Part shown: in pieces, positions 1 through 17,126 of the stretch | Position numbering within the stretch: the first letter of the stretch is position 1 | How the letters are laid out: each line of letters opens with the position of its first letter | NCBI GenBank assembly: GCA_947561395.2 | Contig: OX387192.1 | Location: forward strand, 33,439,520-33,503,519 | Source: Buxus sempervirens | Taxonomy: Eukaryota > Streptophyta > Magnoliopsida > Buxales > Buxaceae | Direction: 5' to 3' | Length of the DNA stretch: 64,000 nt | The notes under the pieces: generated by a model | The model's database searches: none | Told to the model about the DNA's origin: nothing | What the model saw: the letters and a program-made list of their open reading frames with translations, nothing else | Position numbers and translations under genes: made by a program

Positions 1-1009
1 AATGTGGGGCCAGTTTTATAATAGTAAAATGAAAGCTTGTTTAGCTTCTGTTAGTGTAGGAAAAGAATTAGTTAGAGAAAATTAGTGTGGAAACTTACAT
101 GTTGGACCATCTAATGTAGAAAGGTGTAACAAAATCTTGCCCACAGTTCCGCTCTTGCTTAGCATCACATATTTTTACACTTCAAACTGTCATCCTCTTT
201 TAATGTTTTAAAAAATATTCACTGACAAATTGTAACCAGAATCCAAAAATTGAATAATTTTCTCTAATTGGGAAAATTTCATGCCAAATAGAAAAATACT
301 TCCCAAAATTTCCCTTGGTAGAGATGCAAAATTTCCATATCAAACAACTTATAATTTGACATGATAAGTTTGATTGCAAGGAAAAACACTGGCATGGTAG
401 CATGGTCATGTATTAGAAATTTGAAATCATGGTTTATCTGGACAATAATGTTATTTGACATTAAAAACAAATAGGTAATTACTTTCGCAAAAGGGAAATT
501 GCCTTTATGAGATCTTTGCACTAGGGCCAAATTTTACAAAAATACTTGATAAAAAATGAAACAAAAAATAAAAATAAAACTTGATGAAGCTTCTATTAAT
601 CTGGAATTTCAAGTCATACCCTTGCCATTTATCCTTCTCCAAATCAATCTCCTTCGTAAAACCCTATAAAAACAAAAGTTGCTTCAATACATTATTGAGA
701 AAAACCTACCCAGAATTTAACAGGGAATATGAAAGAATTACCAAAAAAATGAAAATCATTTTAAATAACCCCATGACCACAAAATACCACCATCCTACAG
801 TAGTAAATCCAATATTGGAAGGGAATAGTAGCAGAGCAATTTAAAATCTAATAAAATCTCAAGGAACAAACCATAAATAAAAAGGAAAGGGGGAAAAAAA
901 AGCAGCAGGGAGAATGGGAGTCACAGTGTTTGCCTACCATTTCAACTGACCAACATCCCCTTTTTTGGATCTAACCTAGACTTAGTTCACTTGGGTTTTT
1001 AAGCCCAAA

Positions 1010-1440
1010 AAGTTAATTTATTATCTATTTAATTATTAACACTAATTAGGAAAAGACTAATTAACACTAGGTTTAATTCTAGGTCATTACAGTGTGGCTC
1101 GTATTTTATTCTTCGGAAAGGATGTATCTGTTTTGTGCAGGTTGAACTGAGTGGTTGGAGGGTGCTGGGGGTGAAGCCCCCACTGAAATAAGCTAAGTGT
1201 ATACTGGGAATTTTCCGTAATATACCAAGCTAGGATTGTAACTGGGGATTGAAAACATAAGTTTTAGCCGTATTTGTCTTAAAGACAATAAAAATCTTCT
1301 TCTCTACCGTGAATGTAGGCACAACAACAAACCAAGCAGAAAGCTGTGTGAAATTGTTTTATCTTTATTTTGTTTTCACATTTTATTGCAACAGCTTAAT
1401 AATCAATATGTAAATATATGTTTGCCAAAGATTTCTTGGA
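1010..1440 (+). repeat. Decayed Ty1/copia-like LTR fragment in the last visible GCN5 intron
   Basis: The stretch has the texture of a copia LTR 3' half. A GGGTGAAGCCCCC-like block is followed by a T-rich segment and then by 'ctaccgtgaatgtaggca' at about 1305-1322, a phrase typical of copia LTR ends. No primer-binding site, second LTR or coding region follows, so it would be a solo or truncated LTR. Its ends are not defined. The rest of 1-1622 shows no recognisable GCN5 exon and is taken as intron. Confidence 0.45.
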
Positions 1441-1619
1441 AGAGTCAGTCAGCGGGAGTTTTTACATACTCCAATAACATTAACTTACAGAATCATCCAT
1501 TACAAACTTTCACAAACAAACACAGGAACTAAAATGTGTTCGTTCCACTAAATTACTGCTGGAAAAAGGAGAAAAACAAACTGCAGAGTAAAGACAGAAA
1601 ATGGCACTTTAGGTAATCA

Positions 1620-7729
<6,110 letters not shown>

Positions 7730-8567
7730 TGCTTTCGAAATTAGGGTTTTTGTTGCAGGATTGACCCCAACGGTCGGAGAAATTAGGGTAGAGGCTTCCG
7801 GGCGTTTTCGCGAATACAAGACCTTGAAATAAATTTATTGCCTATTGTTTACCCGTGTTATTGCAAGAAATTACAAAATTGGTAAATCATCTGAAAAGAG
7901 AGGAAGATTCGAAAACCTACGAAGTAAGGGTATTTTAGGAGTTATGAGGTAATAGAGGGGCATTTGACGAAAATGGCCTTCTTATTCTTGCAGCGCTGAA
8001 GATACCGGAGCCGTTGGAGATTTTCTAATAAAATTGAAGCTACTTAACAAGCTCGACGGGTGCCTTCGTGCCTCTTTACTTGATGTTTCCTTCTTCTGTT
8101 CGGTCATAAGAGACTTAAAGAGAAGTATCCCATTTCAGCTTTACTGGGTAAGGGTGATTGTTTTCATAGATTTGTGGAATTAATTCTTGTCCAAAAGAAA
8201 TTATCTTTTATGTTTAACCTGTTCGAATTCTCTGCGTTTGCTGATCTTTTCTGTATCTTTTATTGTTTTTGAGAAGTGGGTTTATGTTATAAGATTTACG
8301 AATTCCTACATAAGCCGTTTGAATTGAGTTCTCTTTACTTGAAGTTGTATTTCGGGGTTTGAAGAGTTGGGTTTGGTGTTCGAGAAGAATAAATGCCTTG
8401 TGTGCATGTCTTGGTTGGTTCTCTTCGTTTTCATTAATTTTTTGGAGTTCTGGTGAATTCTTGCATTTTAGAGTTGTAGATGGAGAGCCATCTAGCAACA
8501 CCAACCAGTTGGGGGAAACCATTATGTTGATGTTGAACTTGATGTAGATCCAGACCCATTTGCAGAC
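7730..8567. promoter_or_regulatory. Shared 838-bp head-to-head interval of GCN5 and the PPR gene
   Basis: The start codons of GCN5 (minus, 7729) and the PPR gene (plus, 8568) are 838 bp apart, so both 5' UTRs and promoters must lie here. No clear TATA box stands out on either side. A frame open back from the PPR ATG to a stop near 8495 encodes a short acidic stretch (DVELDVDPDPFAD), so a spliced leader is possible. ORFs of about 60-120 codons in this interval are overlaps without family resemblance. Confidence 0.5.
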
Positions 8568-11129
8568 ATGTTTGGGAAACTCCACTTTTTAGATACCACC
8601 TGTATCCACATTCTGGGTTCTACGAAGACTACAACCAGTGTTGGAGTTCCAGTATCACCACTGGATGGTGTTGAATCCATCAAGAAACAGAGAGAACACA
8701 AATTGCTTGAAAATACGAATGGCACCAAGAAGATAAGCGGTGGAGTTGCTAGGAAGTCCCAGCATAAGAGAAGTAATGATTTACTGAAACCAGGATTGGA
8801 TCATCCAAATATCATTAAGAACAAAAATGTAGAGCAAAGAATGAAAGGAAGGGATTGCAGAAGATATGAAAGTAAGAGCAGTGGTGCATGTAAATTCAGT
8901 TTGCAACATAGTAAACCTTTGGAGGGGAAAAGGAGATCTACTAAATGGATATCCTATGGAGGATGTATCCCGTCAATCTTGCAAGCATTGGACGCAGTGA
9001 AAAGTTTGGATGAAGCTTTGAAGCCATGGGAGGAGACCCTCAATAATAAGGAGAGAACCATTATTCTCAAGGAGCAGCTAAATTGGGAAAGGGCTCTTGA
9101 GATTTTTGAGTGGTTCAAGAAAAAGGGCTATGAACTGAATGTTATTCACTACAACATCATGCTTGGGATTCTAGGGAAAGCTCAAAAGTGGAAGGAGGTA
9201 AGAAGTTTCTGGAATGAAATGAAAGACCAGAAAATAAGACCTATCAATTCCACCTATGGTACCTTGATAGATGTTTACAGCAAAGGTGGTCTCAAGGAAG
9301 AAGCTCTTATCTGGCTGAAACATATGAATGAGGAGGGGATGAAACCTGATGAAGTTACCATGGGGACTGTTGTTCAAACATATAAGAAGGCAGGGGAGTT
9401 CCAGATGGCTGAGCAGTACTTCGAAAATTGGTCATTGGAGAGATTGCCGAAGGATGATAACAAAACAACCAGAAGTACAATAATGGGTACCTCTCAGCCT
9501 CATACATGTTTCAGCTCATACACATACAATACCTTGATTGATACATTTGGTAAGGCCGGAAAACTGCAGGAAGCATCCAGTACTTTTTCCCAGATGCTAA
9601 AAGAAGGAATCCTCCCAAACACAGTAACTTTCAATACGATGATACACATCTGTGGCAACAATGGGATGTTAGAAGAAGTGTCTTTGCTTATGCAGAAGAT
9701 GGAAGAACTCCAATGCCCCCCAGACACAAGAACATACAACATTCTTATTTCTCTCTATGCAAAACATGACCAAATCAACACAGCAGCAAGCTACTTTACA
9801 AAAATGAAGGATGTTTCCCTCAAGCCAGACCTTGTGAGTTACCGTACTCTCATATATGCCTTCTCTATAAGACATATGGTTGTGGAAGCTGAATCCCTTA
9901 TATTAGAGATGGATGAACGGGATCTTGAGATTGATGAGTTCACTCAATCAGCTCTCACTAGAATGTATATAGATGCCGGGATGCTTGATCAATCATGGTC
10001 TTGGTTTGAGAGGTTTCATCTCAATGGAAAAATGAGTTCTGACTGCTATTCTGCTAACATTGATGCATATGGGGAACGAGGCTACATAGTGGAAGCTGAA
10101 AAAGCTTTTCTTTGTTGCCAAGAGCGGCGAAAGTTGAGTGTCCTTGAATTCAATGTGATGATCAAAGCTTATGGGATGAACAAGAAATATGATAAGGCTT
10201 GTCAGTTGTTTGATAGTATGGAGGCCTACGGGGTCCTCCCTGACAAATGCAGCTACAATTCTCTCATCCAGATTTTAGCTGGTGCAGACCTGCCTCACCT
10301 TGCACAACCCTATGTCAGGAGGATGCAGGAGGCTGGATTGGTTAGGGATTGCATCCCATATTGTGCTGTGATCTCAAGTTATGTGGAGTTAGGACAGTTG
10401 CAAATGGCGGAGGAACTATTCAAAGAGATGATTTCATTTGATGTGCAGCCTGACATTGTTGTTTTTGGTGTTTTCATAAATGCATTTGCCAATGTTGGAA
10501 GTGTTAAAAAGGCTACTATGTATTTTGATGCTATGAGAAATGCAGATTTATTTGGCAACCACATTATATACAACTCGTTGATCAAACTATATACCAAGGT
10601 TGGATATTTGCAAGAAGCACAGGACACATACAAATTGCTTCAATCATCAGAGACAGGTCCAGATGTTTACTCATCCAATTGTATGATTGATCTCTACAGT
10701 CGGTGTACTATGGTTAGACAGGCAGAAGAAATCTTTGAGGAACTGAAGAAAAGAGGTAGTGCAAATGAGTTCTCATTTTCAATGATGTTGTGTATGTACA
10801 AGAAAGTGGGGAAGTTTGAGGAGGCAATTGGGATTGCACACAAGATGAGAGAACTCGGGCTCTTGACTGATGTGTTGAGTTACAATAATGTGATTCATGT
10901 ATATGCATCAGATGGAAGATTGAAGGAAGCAGTGGAAACCTTTCTGGAGATGATGAAATCCTCAATTCCACCTGATGATTCTACATTCAGATCTCTTGGG
11001 GTTGTTCTAGTGAAATTTGGTGTGTCCAAGCAGGCTGTTAATAAGCTCGAAGTAGAAAGGAGGAAGGATGGACCAAGTGGTCTGAATGCATGGATAACGA
11101 CTATCTACTCTGTGGTAAGGTGTGGTTGA
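8568..11129 (+). CDS. P-class pentatricopeptide-repeat protein, At3g23020-like
   Basis: PPR proteins bind organellar RNA in a sequence-specific way and act in its processing, stability or translation. This intronless 853-residue ORF has a basic N-terminal region (about 1-150) that may contain an organelle-targeting signal, then roughly 17-18 tandem 35-residue PPR motifs from about residue 195 to 820 (HYNIMLGILGKA, TYGTLIDVYSKGG, TYNTLIDTFGKAG, SYNSLIQILAGA, IYNSLIKLYTKVG). No E/DYW editing domain or SMR domain follows, so it is P-class. The opening KEQLNWERALEIFEWFKKKG and the overall order match Arabidopsis At3g23020 (about 842 residues, from memory). The ATG at 8568 is the first in frame. 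The RNA target is unknown. Family certain, orthology very likely. Confidence 0.93.
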   Translation: MFGKLHFLDTTCIHILGSTKTTTSVGVPVSPLDGVESIKKQREHKLLENTNGTKKISGGVARKSQHKRSNDLLKPGLDHPNIIKNKNVEQRMKGRDCRRYESKSSGACKFSLQHSKPLEGKRRSTKWISYGGCIPSILQALDAVKSLDEALKPWEETLNNKERTIILKEQLNWERALEIFEWFKKKGYELNVIHYNIMLGILGKAQKWKEVRSFWNEMKDQKIRPINSTYGTLIDVYSKGGLKEEALIWLKHMNEEGMKPDEVTMGTVVQTYKKAGEFQMAEQYFENWSLERLPKDDNKTTRSTIMGTSQPHTCFSSYTYNTLIDTFGKAGKLQEASSTFSQMLKEGILPNTVTFNTMIHICGNNGMLEEVSLLMQKMEELQCPPDTRTYNILISLYAKHDQINTAASYFTKMKDVSLKPDLVSYRTLIYAFSIRHMVVEAESLILEMDERDLEIDEFTQSALTRMYIDAGMLDQSWSWFERFHLNGKMSSDCYSANIDAYGERGYIVEAEKAFLCCQERRKLSVLEFNVMIKAYGMNKKYDKACQLFDSMEAYGVLPDKCSYNSLIQILAGADLPHLAQPYVRRMQEAGLVRDCIPYCAVISSYVELGQLQMAEELFKEMISFDVQPDIVVFGVFINAFANVGSVKKATMYFDAMRNADLFGNHIIYNSLIKLYTKVGYLQEAQDTYKLLQSSETGPDVYSSNCMIDLYSRCTMVRQAEEIFEELKKRGSANEFSFSMMLCMYKKVGKFEEAIGIAHKMRELGLLTDVLSYNNVIHVYASDGRLKEAVETFLEMMKSSIPPDDSTFRSLGVVLVKFGVSKQAVNKLEVERRKDGPSGLNAWITTIYSVVRCG

Positions 11130-12691
11130 TGATTATTGGATATCCTAGATTCTTCCAATGCTCTTTGAATGTAAGCCTTCTGAAGAAATTTTAAAAGATG
11201 CAAAGTTGGATAAATAGAACACTGAGTTGTAAAATAGATAATGCCTGAGAAATGGGTTGAACTTTTCACCACATGAAAAATATGAGTTTTCATACGTGGC
11301 AGAGGGTGCCTTTGTGGAATGTATACAAAGTGAAAGCAGAATATACATATCTGTATTGATATGTTCACCAGAAAGTATAAAAAATCTTACTTCATAATAA
11401 GTTCAATTAATAACTTTTTATAATTGTATTAATTGATACTACAAATCCTGTTTTTGTAATCATATGAGCAGTGATTGCTACTCTAGCTTTACACATACCC
11501 CTATATCTTTTGGTTTTCTTGGATAAATGAGTTTTGGTGGGGGGGTGGTGGGGTGGGGTGTGAGAGAAAATTTCTTTGCACTACAAGGTAGGGGGAAATG
11601 TGCTATGCTATGCGGTAGAGGACACTCTGTGGAATGCTTTGAATCTGGGCATTAACCTCCTCTATTGAAGGCTTACATGGGGATAACTTTGTAACCATCC
11701 AATCTACTGATTTTTTTGGCCTGCTTAAATGTAATAAAATCCATAAAATAGATGTATGTTCTATGGATGGCACTGCTTCTGCAGGTCACAGTCAAAATCA
11801 TTTATTTTGGATGATCCTAATGATGTCTGGCACAACCCTTTCCATTGAACTATTAGCAACTTGCATTGACAACTTCATGTTAATTAGTCACCAGAACTAA
11901 ACATAATATTTTTTGAGAAATTTAGTGAACCTCAACTGGTTATGCATTTAACAACCTGCATAAGCTCATTAAGACGGTTGTAACAACCATCAATGCAGTT
12001 TGAACATTGCTACATCTTTAACCAGATCTTTGCTATAATTGTTAAGGCGCTTGATCGAAGACATGGCTGGGAGACTACTTTTAGTGACGTAATGTGCTAA
12101 TGTTTTAGGTGATAGCTACTGGGGATAAGCATTCTTCTGTTGACAGGATATTAGCAGGATGATGAAAAATGAAGCTAGAAATTTCCATTCAACAATAAAA
12201 TTGGAGGGGCAGGTTAAAAATGGTAAAATAGCTGCACGTTGCTTGTTTATCTTATCTTTACACCTTCTTTTTCCCAAATTATTGCAGATTCTTTTTTTTT
12301 TTTAAATAGAAGTGTACCACAATGGATTGCTCTGTAACTCTCACTGCAGCATTCAGGTCCTAATTGGTTTACTCTTGATGTTTACTACCTTACAGTCATT
12401 CTTTCAAATTTATGAGTATATTATTAGATGAACATACACGCACACACACGGGAGGGGAAATTAATGCAAAAGGCACCCTCTTTTATAAGTACAAGGCTTA
12501 AAAGGCAAGAGGGTGCCACTTGAGATGATGCTAAATTGGGGTTCACATCCAAGGCTTGAGTTCAAAGCTCGCCCTTGCCAAATCAAAGGGGTCCACCGTC
12601 CACAGCTCTCCAACAAAAAACGAGGTAAATGTCATGGGTGTGTGTATATCACTTGTAGTGCCCATAACAAATGTAGGAAAAAGGCATATTT
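11130..12691. other. Intergenic, no gene recognised
   Basis: AT-rich spacer and PPR 3' flank. I see no coding similarity on either strand. Notable are a G-rich run at 11537-11560, a T-rich tract near 12292-12303 and a short ACAC repeat near 12436-12449. The segment 12500-12600 has a tRNA B-box-like 'gagttcaaagctcg', but not enough to call a SINE. Confidence 0.5.
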
Positions 12692-12704
12692 AAGGTGAAT
12701 GCAA

Positions 12705-15700
12705 ACCACACTATCAATGTTCAAAGAGACCAGTGGACACAAATCAGAGCCATAGCGGCTAGTATGGAGGGACCACGGATGCTGCTTGGTGATTTCAACG
12801 TGGTCCTGCGTGACAAAGACAAGCAAGGTGGAATTCGGCATAAGGTACAACAAGCCCAGCTTCTATTTGATTTGATTAACGATTGTAATCTCATGGAACA
12901 ATGCCCCAAAGGTTAAAAATTTACTTGGGATAATAGAAGGGGGGGTCTTGCCAGGATAAAGGAAAAAATCGATCATGTTTTCTATAATCCTGAGTGGTTT
13001 CTAAGTACCCAAACCAATCCATCTGCCAGGAACCCATCCTTGGCTCTAACCATAGTCCCACTATCATCAATCTTTTGCCCAATAAAGATCCCAGAAAGAA
13101 ACCCTTTAGATTTGAATTTTTTTGGTTGGAGGAAAAGGGTTGCAAAGAAATCATCGAAAAAGAGTGGAATAAAGAGGATGGGAATAGGAACTTCTGAGTG
13201 ATAAATTTGAGAAGCTGGGTTATGAGCTCAAAATGTGGAGTAGGAAAAACATAGGGAACTTGAAGCTGAAAGTGGAAAAGTTGTTTAGAGACTTAACTAA
13301 AATTCAAAAAGAAATGGAATTCAATGGGAGTACAAGTCTAAACAATCTTGAACAGAGAATCAGAGCTGAATACCTTCATACCCTTAGGCAGTAGGAAATC
13401 CTTTGGGCTCAGAAATCCAGGATAAGTTGGATAAGAGAGGGTGTTCTCAATACCAGATTCTTCCATGTCTCTACCATTAATGCTAGAAGACAAAGAAATA
13501 GGATCACCCAAATAAAAGATGAAAATGGTGAGGAATTCTCTGAAATAAAAGATATTGAAAGAACCTTTGTGGAATATTTTTCTAATATCTATCATGATAA
13601 CTGCCAGAATGAAGATCAAAATGAATTATCTAACTTCCCTACCATCATTAGTGAAACTGATAATGAGAGCCTTGTAAATCCTATCACTGGTGAGAAGATA
13701 TGGTTAACTATGAATCAAATGGGATTAAGGAAAAGCCCTAGACCTGATGGGTTTTAGGGGCTGTTCTACAAATGTTGTTGGGATTCTGTGGGCCCTAGAG
13801 TGATCAAAATGGTGAAAGAGTTCTTCAGATTTGGTATCCTGGAACCTGATTTAAACCACACTAACATCACCTTAATTCCTAAGGTTTAGCATCCAAATAA
13901 AACCAGCGAGTTCAGACCTATTAGCCTATGCTATTTTAGCTATAAAATTATAGCTAGAATCATGGTTAATAGAATGAGATCCATCCTTGAAAAAACCGTC
14001 TCCCCAAATCAAAGTGCTTTGATTGCTAATAGGTCTATTCATGATAATATCTTACTTGCCCAAGAAACAATGCATAACATCAAGAGTAGAAGAAGGGGTA
14101 AGTCTGGTGGTTTTGCCTTAAAGATTGATCTCTCTATGGCATACGACAGACTTAAATGGTCAATGATAAGGAAAACCCTCACAGTCTTTGGTTTCTGTAA
14201 TCACTGGATTTACCTGGTTATGCAATGCGTCACTTTTGTGTCCTATTCCATCCTTATCAATGGCAATCCAACTCAAGCCTTTAAGCCTAATAGAGGAATA
14301 AGGCAAGGGGACCCTATGTCCCCTTACCTTTTCATCATGACTCAACATATCCTATCCCACACCCTCCACAGTGCTGATCTGAACAATAATCTCAAAGGAA
14401 TCAAGATCAGTAGGAGAAATCCCCCCTTGAATCACGTCCTCTTTGCTGATAATCTCCTCCTGTTTGGTAAGGCAACCACTCATGAATGTAAAAATCTCAC
14501 TTCTATCCTTTATAGGTTCTGTAGCATGGCTGGTCATGATGTAAATCTGGCAAAATATGAATTAATCATTAGCCCTTGCATTAAAGGAAGGAGAAGAGGC
14601 AACTTGTGTAGGATTCTGGGAGTCAAAGCAAAAAAGTGTTTTAAAAAATACCCTGGCATCCCTATCCCTAAAGGTAGAATGTCAAATGCTCTCTTTTCTG
14701 AGATAAATGATAAAATTAGTAAGAGACTTGCTAATTGGAAAACAAGACTCCTTAATCAGGCTGGTAGAACTACCATAATCAATTCTATCATCATGGGCAT
14801 GCCCCTTCACCGAATGTCTTGTATCAAATTACCCAACAAAACAGTGGAATGGATTGAAAAGGAGTCTAGGAAATTTCTTTGGGCCAAGCCAAATAAAGAT
14901 AAGACTCTTCATACTATTAGTTGGGACAAGATATGTAGACCTAAGGAAGTTGGGGGGCTTAACATAAAAAATCTGAAAAAATTCAATGAAGCCCTTCTTG
15001 CTAAAAAAGCCTAGGAGCTCATGGCTTATGAGGACAAGTTCTAGTCTTCCCACTTCAAAGCTAAACATTTTTGGAACAAGAACTTTCTGGAGAGTGTTAA
15101 AAAGAGGTTTGATTCCCTTGTTTGGAGACATCTGCATGATACTAAGAACTTAATTGAAGGGGTATGGGATGGAAGGTGGCAAATGGTACTTCAATCAACA
15201 TCAATGACACAAGTTGGATTCCCTTCATAGAGAACCAATCCATTGAACCAAATCTCACTGAAATCAGCAACATTGAAACAGTGGCAGATTTGGTTAATCC
15301 TGAAACAAACCAATGGGACTTCAACATATTGAAGAAGTTGTGGTCTGAGCAGATAATAAACATCATTAAGACAGTCCACTTGCATCCTTCCAATACTAGT
15401 GATAGCCCTATATGGAAAGCTGGTCAGTCAAGTATTTTTTCGGTTAAATCTGATTACGATTTGTTAACTAACAGAGGTGACATGCAGGTCAATCACAAGT
15501 GGAAGAAAATCTGGAAATTTGCCCGTCCACAAAAAATAAGGTTTTTTGTGTGGAAATGCATGCCAGGGGGTCTCACCACCGGTGAATTATTGCACCAAAG
15601 GCTTCAGGCCCCCATTCAAGAGTGCTTCCTATGCAAAGCAGCATATGATAATACTATTCACTTATGTTCTAAATGCCCTTTTACTAGAGCATTATTGTTT

Positions 15701-16804
15701 GCTTCAATAGGGGTAAGGTTAGATGGATTTGAATCTAATGGAAACATGCTTGACTGGTGGTTTTGTCGTTTATAGGAAAAGCAAGGTGAAGGCCAACCAA
15801 TCGAGTTGTGGGCTAACTTAAGTTGGGCTGTTTGGAAAGCAAGGAACGAGGTTGTCTTCGAAGGTAAAATTCCAAATATTCAAATTACCATGGCTGTTTT
15901 TAACTCCGTGCAGGAAGAATCTAGGTTGCTGAAGGAGAATAGTGAAGAGCAACACAAACCAAAGAGGAGATAATTCGGTGGAGGAGGCCAACTAACACTC
16001 CGTATAAGATCAATGTTGATGGGGTTTCAAGAGGGAACCCGAGAGCAGCTGCATGTGGAGTAATCTGCAGAGATCAAGAAGGGAGATTCATGGCAGCAGA
16101 AGCATGGAACATTGGATGGACAACAGCAACAGTAGCTGAAGCACATGGAATCCTAGAGGCAAGGTTTATAGTTTTGGTGCCGGTGGGCGTGCCGCCCACT
16201 GGCGAAAACGATAGAAAAAATAAAAAGGCAAAAAATGGGCAAAAAATTGATTTTTCTGGATTTTGGGGAAATTTCAGCGGCACGCCGCTCGGTTTCGTCA
16301 ATAAAAAATAAATTTTTTTCTATTTCGCCCGTTTCACTTGGCATGCCACTTTGTGCCGGTGACAAATCGTTGAAATTTCGGTGAGTCCTCAACAATGCAC
16401 CCCCAACGATTTCCCCCGGCGAAACGCATCACCAAGGATCCAAAAACCAACGCCGAAATTGTAAACCTTGCCTAGAGGGCATGAAATTGGCAAAGATGCT
16501 TGGACTTCATTGCATCGAGATAGAGACTGACTCGATGATCCTAACTCAGCTTATGAACCTTGGTGGAGGCTATTATTCCGTGGACTCTTGAAAACATCAT
16601 CTCTGAAGCTAAGATTATCAGAGGAAGCTTTGAAGTTTGCAACATAAACCATACCTACAGAGAAGGCAATGTAGTAGCGGACCGTTTGGCTAACCATGCC
16701 ATTGATGAATATTCGTGCCTTTGGATCAGCAGAAGCCCAATGTTTTTAAACTCAACTCTGTATGCAGATCAAATAGGTGCTACCAGTGTACGCAGGTTTA
16801 ATTA
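12705..16804 (+). pseudogene. LINE ORF2 pseudogene (endonuclease-RT-zf-RVT-RNase H)
   Basis: Remains of the retrotransposon polyprotein that nicks DNA and copies RNA at the nick. The endonuclease part shows RMLLGDFNVVL (12779-12811) and, after an in-frame stop at 12914 and a frameshift near 13030, GSNHSPTI. The reverse transcriptase covers about 13900-14730, with FRPISLC, ALKIDLSMAYDRLKW, RQGDPMSPYLF and FADN where active enzymes have FADD. Further stops fall near 13756, 13887 and 15012. A zinc-binding region lies near 15500-15700 (WKKIWKFARPQKIRFFVW, ECFLC, CSKCPF). RNase H starts near 16005 (YKINVDGVSRGNPRAAACG), is split at 16160-16470 by a MITE, and resumes with IEIETDSMIL and NVVADRLANHA to the stop at 16804. 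The D-to-N change and the stops show it is dead. Confidence 0.9.
16160..16470. mobile_element. 311-bp hAT-type MITE inside the LINE RNase H region (copy A)
   Basis: Terminal inverted repeats start CAAGGTTTA on the left and CAAGGTTTACAATTTCGG on the reversed right end. The flanks are a perfect 8-bp target duplication, cctagagg (16152-16159 and 16471-16478). An 8-bp duplication is the hAT signature. It has no coding capacity and is rich in GGCGTGCC/GCCGCCC blocks. Removing it and one target copy rejoins the LINE RNase H frame (AEAHGILE to KLAKMLG), so it inserted after the LINE. A related copy in the opposite orientation lies at 43760-44101. Confidence 0.9.
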
Positions 16805-17126
16805 ATACTATATAATCATTTCATACCAAAAAAAAAAAAAAGGTGAATGCAAGGGTAAGCCTCCCATCACTCAGTAAACTAAATTATGCAGAATTTGATG
16901 AACAAAAGCAACTGAACAAGAAATGAGCAACATTCATTCAACTACAACGCTGAAACTGATATTTATATTGAGACAAAGGCTTCATCATTAGCTCAATGTA
17001 GACGAAATCCCCACAGGATTTCAACTCACCAGTTACATGTCCAGGGTTTAGGAAGAATAGGCTACTTCTGTACAATTTGCTCATTTCCCGACATAAACAC
17101 ATTAGAAAGGAACCCATGTGAGTTCT

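Larger units (their letters stand above)
12705..16839 (+). mobile_element. 5'-truncated L1-type LINE with poly(A) tail
   Basis: A non-LTR retrotransposon copy bounded by a target-site duplication and ending in an A-tract (about 16828-16839). It begins inside the endonuclease domain, so ORF1 and the first part of the endonuclease were never copied, as is usual for incomplete target-primed reverse transcription. Order retained: partial endonuclease, reverse transcriptase, zinc-binding region, RNase H. Many stops and frameshifts make it inactive. It lies between the PPR gene and the CIPK. Confidence 0.92.
12692..16852 (+). repeat. 13-bp target-site duplication flanking the LINE
   Basis: The sequence aaggtgaatgcaa occurs at 12692-12704 and again at 16840-16852, immediately after the poly(A) tail. 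Length, identity and position next to the tail are what target-primed reverse transcription leaves. The first 'aa' of the right copy could belong to the tail, so the duplication is 11-13 bp. Confidence 0.88.

Noticed and set aside
581-844. 87-codon plus-strand frame
   Set aside because: AT-rich, no domain or motif, inside the presumed GCN5 intron. Likely random.
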